8,170 nt of DNA from Bacteroidales bacterium 45-6 (lineage in GTDB: Bacteria; Bacteroidota; Bacteroidia; Bacteroidales; Dysgonomonadaceae): positions 1 through 8,170 of the forward strand of contig MKRS01000441.1 of the NCBI GenBank assembly GCA_001897035.1. Reading direction: 5' to 3'. Below, piece after piece: positions 5,689 through 8,170 of this stretch. The notes beneath the pieces were generated by a model that was given only the letters and a program-made list of their open reading frames with translations, did not search any database and was not told the origin of the DNA. Both the position numbers and the translations under genes were made by a program. Numbering within the stretch: position 1 is the first letter of the stretch; every line of letters begins with the position of its first letter.

Positions 5689-6360
5689 TTAGAAACTAAG
5701 TAAATAGTTACGTTTAGGATATTTCTTGTCGAAAAAAAGGATGTATGCTTTGTACAAATCGAGGGAGACGCGCACACGTTCGTCTTTCCGTATTTGTTGA
5801 ATTAACGAATAAACGTTCTGGTTTGTTCTGATATTGTTTAGAACAACAACGCTATTTTCATGTACATGCAAAAATAAGTATTTTGCCAAGAATTCATGAG
5901 GATTTGCAACGAGTTTTAGATCCACGATGATGCAATCGTATAATTGATCTGTTTCGGGCGGCGAGGCAACGATTTTTATGTTCCTGTCCCAGCGGTGGAG
6001 TAGGGAAGAGGCCGCTTTTCGGCTTTCCTCTTTCCGTTCCACGCAGGTGCATTCTATCTGCCTTGAAGGAGCTGTTGCATACAGCGAATTGAAGCCTTTA
6101 CCCGATCCTATTTCGAGTATGCTCTTAGCTTGAAAATAGTTTATGATATTGAAATTGAGTTTGTTTATTTTCTTCGTCTTATGCTTTTTGAAAGTCTCAT
6201 TTTCGATATGTTTTTCAATGTCGCGGTATGCATAAAACGGCAGTTTGTTCTCGATCACGTTCACTATCAAATTGTAAACGAAGGGTGAATGGATGCCGTG
6301 TCCACGTCGGTGGCGTAGCTTGTAGTAAATTTGGAGGGCAGATTTTTTGAGTACAAACAT
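5689..6360 (-). CDS. class I SAM-dependent methyltransferase-like protein
   Basis: A 223-residue, probably cytoplasmic protein. The N-terminus has the RRGHGIHSPFVYNLI block (18-32), which I recall as typical of a Bacteroidota methyltransferase group. The Rossmann core then shows motif I SILEIGSGKGFNSLY (80-94), an acidic residue ending strand 2 (Glu108 in CVERKEE) and motif IV YDCIIVDLK (141-149), so S-adenosylmethionine binding is expected. The substrate is unknown. In-frame TTG at 6387 would add nine residues, but it forms part of the TATCTTTG -7 box at 6385-6392, so the ATG at 6360 is the better start. It is followed closely by the cobalamin adenosyltransferase gene; a functional link is possible but not shown. 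Confidence 0.8.
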   Translation of the reverse strand: MFVLKKSALQIYYKLRHRRGHGIHSPFVYNLIVNVIENKLPFYAYRDIEKHIENETFKKHKTKKINKLNFNIINYFQAKSILEIGSGKGFNSLYATAPSRQIECTCVERKEESRKAASSLLHRWDRNIKIVASPPETDQLYDCIIVDLKLVANPHEFLAKYLFLHVHENSVVVLNNIRTNQNVYSLIQQIRKDERVRVSLDLYKAYILFFDKKYPKRNYLLSF

Positions 6361-6384
6361 TGCGATGAAATCATTTTTCGGATT

Positions 6385-6392
6385 CAAAGATA
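6385..6392 (-). promoter_or_regulatory. candidate -7 element for the methyltransferase-adenosyltransferase transcript
   Basis: Minus-strand TATCTTTG matches TAnnTTTG and would start transcription about 18 nt before the ATG at 6360. No TTG is found at the right distance for a -33 element, so this may be a weak or regulated promoter. Confidence 0.4.
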
Positions 6393-6470
6393 ATCATTGT
6401 TGGCAATTAGAGGTGCCGGGTGGGGTAGGAGATTGAAACCTTATTTTTCAAAAATTTAATAGCCAAAAGA

Positions 6471-6500
6471 GGAAAAGGAACTTTCGCAAGCTCCTTTTCC
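6471..6500 (-). terminator. probable terminator of the GH65 gene
   Basis: In minus-strand RNA, 13 bases at 6500-6488 pair with 6483-6471 through one G-U pair, closing a GCGA tetraloop of the stable GNRA type. The plus-strand RNA would have an A-C mismatch instead, so the hairpin is built for minus-strand transcription. It lies 52 nt after the GH65 stop. The following pyrimidine-rich tract (TCTTTTGG) is a modest U-run. Confidence 0.55.
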
Positions 6501-6552
6501 AAACAAAAGACAAATTAAATTTAACGAGTGAGTTCAACTGAATAATAATGCT

Positions 6553-8169
6553 TTATCGTCTTTTGCTAATGGTCGTTTTATCTTTTCCCACACCTTTGAT
6601 TTCAAGAAACTTCCATCCTTCGGGAAGCGCAGATGGACGAGTTATAATTCCTTTAGGAGTAATTTCTAATCCTCCGAATCCCATCAGGACAGTCTGGAGA
6701 ATTCCTCCTGCTCCAGTTGCAAAATAGGGGTTGTCCCCTCCTTTGGTTTCGGCAATCACTCTGAAAGGAGGGCACAGATTAGGCAGATAGGCATCTTTGA
6801 AAAAGTGCAAAGCTTTTTGCTTATTTCCCAATCTGGAATATAGCAGAGAGAAAATTGCTTGAGTCATGGCCGGAGTATTTTTTTCCTGAATCCTTATTTC
6901 ATAATATGCCAGATCTTTATGTATTTGAGCGGTGTCTTTCACTATTCCAAGCGGATAGGCAAGAAGATTCACGTCAGCTTGTTTTATCGATTCACCCTGG
7001 TAGGATGAATGTTCACGAGTAGTACCATCAGGAAAATGCTCTATGAGTAGGTTATTAGCAACGGTTTTCCATGCTGCTTTGGCTGGATAGCCCAACAACG
7101 AAGCTGCTAAAGTGGCATTTTGGAGATTTACTTGAGCCACTCCATTTGTAAAGGCATCGTTATCTACATTTTCAGCATATTCATCGGCAGCCACTACGTT
7201 TTTGATTTCATATTTTCCTGTAGCATTTAATTCCGATCGGCTTACCCAGAAATCGGCAGTTTCCGAGAGAATCGGCCAACCTTTTTTGCGCAACCAGTCC
7301 AAATCTTGCGTCACACAATAGTATTGCCAAGCGGCCAAGGCCACGCAGCCCGAAACATGGTGTTCGAAAGGTCCTGCCAGTGCCCAAACAGGGGTTTCTT
7401 CCACCCCGCTGTCGGCACTTTCCCATGGATACATGGCACCTTGATAGCCGTGTGAATAAGCATTGTCTCGTGCAGCTTGCAGCCTTTGGAAGCGGTATTC
7501 TAACATGTTTTCAGCCATTTCGGGATGCAATAGCAAAAGAACCGGAAACATCCAAGTGTCGGCATCCCAAAAGACATGTCCGTTGTATCCCAAACCCGAA
7601 AGCCCCATGGGAGAGAGTGACATCCCCGATCCTACCGAAGCAAAAGAATAGAGGTGGTACAACATGTTGTGGATATCCTGTTGAGCTTGTTTGTCTCCTT
7701 CGATGCGGATGTCACTTTTCCAGAGTTTGTCCCAAGCTTCGCGGTGTTTATTCATCAGGCGTTGCACCCCTTCCAAGCGGGCAAAGATTGTCAACCGTTC
7801 TGATTCATTGTATGGATCGGGGCTGTGAACGGAAGAAAGAGTAGTCCCAACCAATCCGAATTGATAATTGACTCCAGCTTTGATCTCTTTCGAAAACTTC
7901 ATTTGGTGTAGGTTATTGTCGGGCATTTCGTGGATAACCCGGGGTTCTTCGCCTCTTGGTTCGGAAAATGCAAACGATGTGGTGCCACTAAGCGAAAATT
8001 TTTCCGTAGGGCTTTTTGCATGTGAAGTCATCAGCTGAATCCCGATATGTTTCCTATTGATTTCATTGAAAGTATATTGGGGGTCACGTAAAGCATCGGG
8101 AGTTTGTAGCACATTCACCACTGTGATATTTAGGTTTTCTTTAGCCGTAATTTCCATATTTGCCAAGAC
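6553..8169 (-). CDS. GH65 family alpha-glycoside hydrolase, 5' end outside the window
   Basis: About 539 C-terminal residues of a GH65 protein; the frame is open to the window edge and the N-terminal part, including any signal peptide, is missing. The (alpha/alpha)6-barrel core is intact. It shows NGHVFWDADTWMFP (Asp codon 7564-7566), YRFQRLQAARDNAYSHGYQGAMYPWES, and ADEYAENVDNDAFTN with the likely general acid Glu (codon 7180-7182), then ESIKQADVNLLAYPL. A Glu in RVIAETKGGDNPYF (codon 6748-6750) lies exactly 144 residues after the general acid. That equals the acid-to-base spacing I recall for hydrolytic members (Glu430/Glu574 in human PGGHG, Glu472/Glu616 in Flavobacterium kojibiose hydrolase). 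Phosphorylases lack this base, so a hydrolase acting on alpha-glucosides such as kojibiose or glucosyl-galactosyl units is favoured. Substrate is inferred. A terminator follows at 6471-6500. Confidence 0.9.
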   Translation of the reverse strand, partial: VLANMEITAKENLNITVVNVLQTPDALRDPQYTFNEINRKHIGIQLMTSHAKSPTEKFSLSGTTSFAFSEPRGEEPRVIHEMPDNNLHQMKFSKEIKAGVNYQFGLVGTTLSSVHSPDPYNESERLTIFARLEGVQRLMNKHREAWDKLWKSDIRIEGDKQAQQDIHNMLYHLYSFASVGSGMSLSPMGLSGLGYNGHVFWDADTWMFPVLLLLHPEMAENMLEYRFQRLQAARDNAYSHGYQGAMYPWESADSGVEETPVWALAGPFEHHVSGCVALAAWQYYCVTQDLDWLRKKGWPILSETADFWVSRSELNATGKYEIKNVVAADEYAENVDNDAFTNGVAQVNLQNATLAASLLGYPAKAAWKTVANNLLIEHFPDGTTREHSSYQGESIKQADVNLLAYPLGIVKDTAQIHKDLAYYEIRIQEKNTPAMTQAIFSLLYSRLGNKQKALHFFKDAYLPNLCPPFRVIAETKGGDNPYFATGAGGILQTVLMGFGGLEITPKGIITRPSALPEGWKFLEIKGVGKDKTTISKRR

Positions 8170-8170
8170 A

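Noticed and set aside
6388..6552. Possible riboswitch or small RNA between the methyltransferase-like and GH65 genes
   Set aside because: Only a GH65 terminator hairpin and a -7 box are seen; there is no conserved aptamer-like structure I can recognise.
7380..7844. 154-codon plus-strand frame opposite the GH65 gene
   Set aside because: Antisense shadow of the conserved GH65 core; Cys/Pro/Arg-rich low-information translation.

Overview
The window looks like chromosomal DNA of a Bacteroidales-type Bacteroidota. Four gene starts have an upstream TAnnTTTG box (the Bacteroidota -7 element), three of them with a TTG element 19-20 nt further upstream. Shine-Dalgarno sequences are mostly absent, which is typical of the phylum. 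The proteins also fit: an exported YhcH-family protein, a GHL10 lipoprotein, a C10 cysteine peptidase lipoprotein, an acidic DUF2795 protein and a GH65 hydrolase. I cannot name the genus.

Layout. The left end holds rnhB (ribonuclease HII) on the minus strand, followed downstream by the first codons of a possible further gene cut by the window edge. Divergent from rnhB, a two-gene plus-strand operon runs 852-3032: an exported YhcH/YjgK/YiaL (NanQ-like) protein, then a GHL10 lipoprotein of the type that includes E. coli DigH. A hairpin terminator ends this operon. A 0.45 kb very AT-rich spacer with a clear promoter leads to a C10 (streptopain/interpain-like) peptidase lipoprotein at 3483-4736. 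It is visibly AT-richer than its neighbours and ends at a second terminator that is a near-copy of the first.

From there all genes are on the minus strand. In transcription order a SAM methyltransferase-like gene (6360-5689) is followed 14 nt later by a PduO-type cobalamin adenosyltransferase (5674-5120). A small DUF2795 gene (5058-4837) follows, with its own promoter and an unusually strong Shine-Dalgarno sequence. The right end is a 5'-truncated GH65 glycoside hydrolase (8169-6553) with a terminator behind it.

Most genes are housekeeping or carbohydrate-related. The most notable structure is the C10 peptidase gene lying between two direct repeats of about 75 bp, each containing a terminator, which suggests a gene gained or duplicated at that point. 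The second is the operon pairing an exported anomerase-like protein with a DigH-like glycan hydrolase. No insertion sequence, CRISPR array, tRNA, rRNA or phage gene was seen, and I find no clear-cut undescribed multi-gene system.
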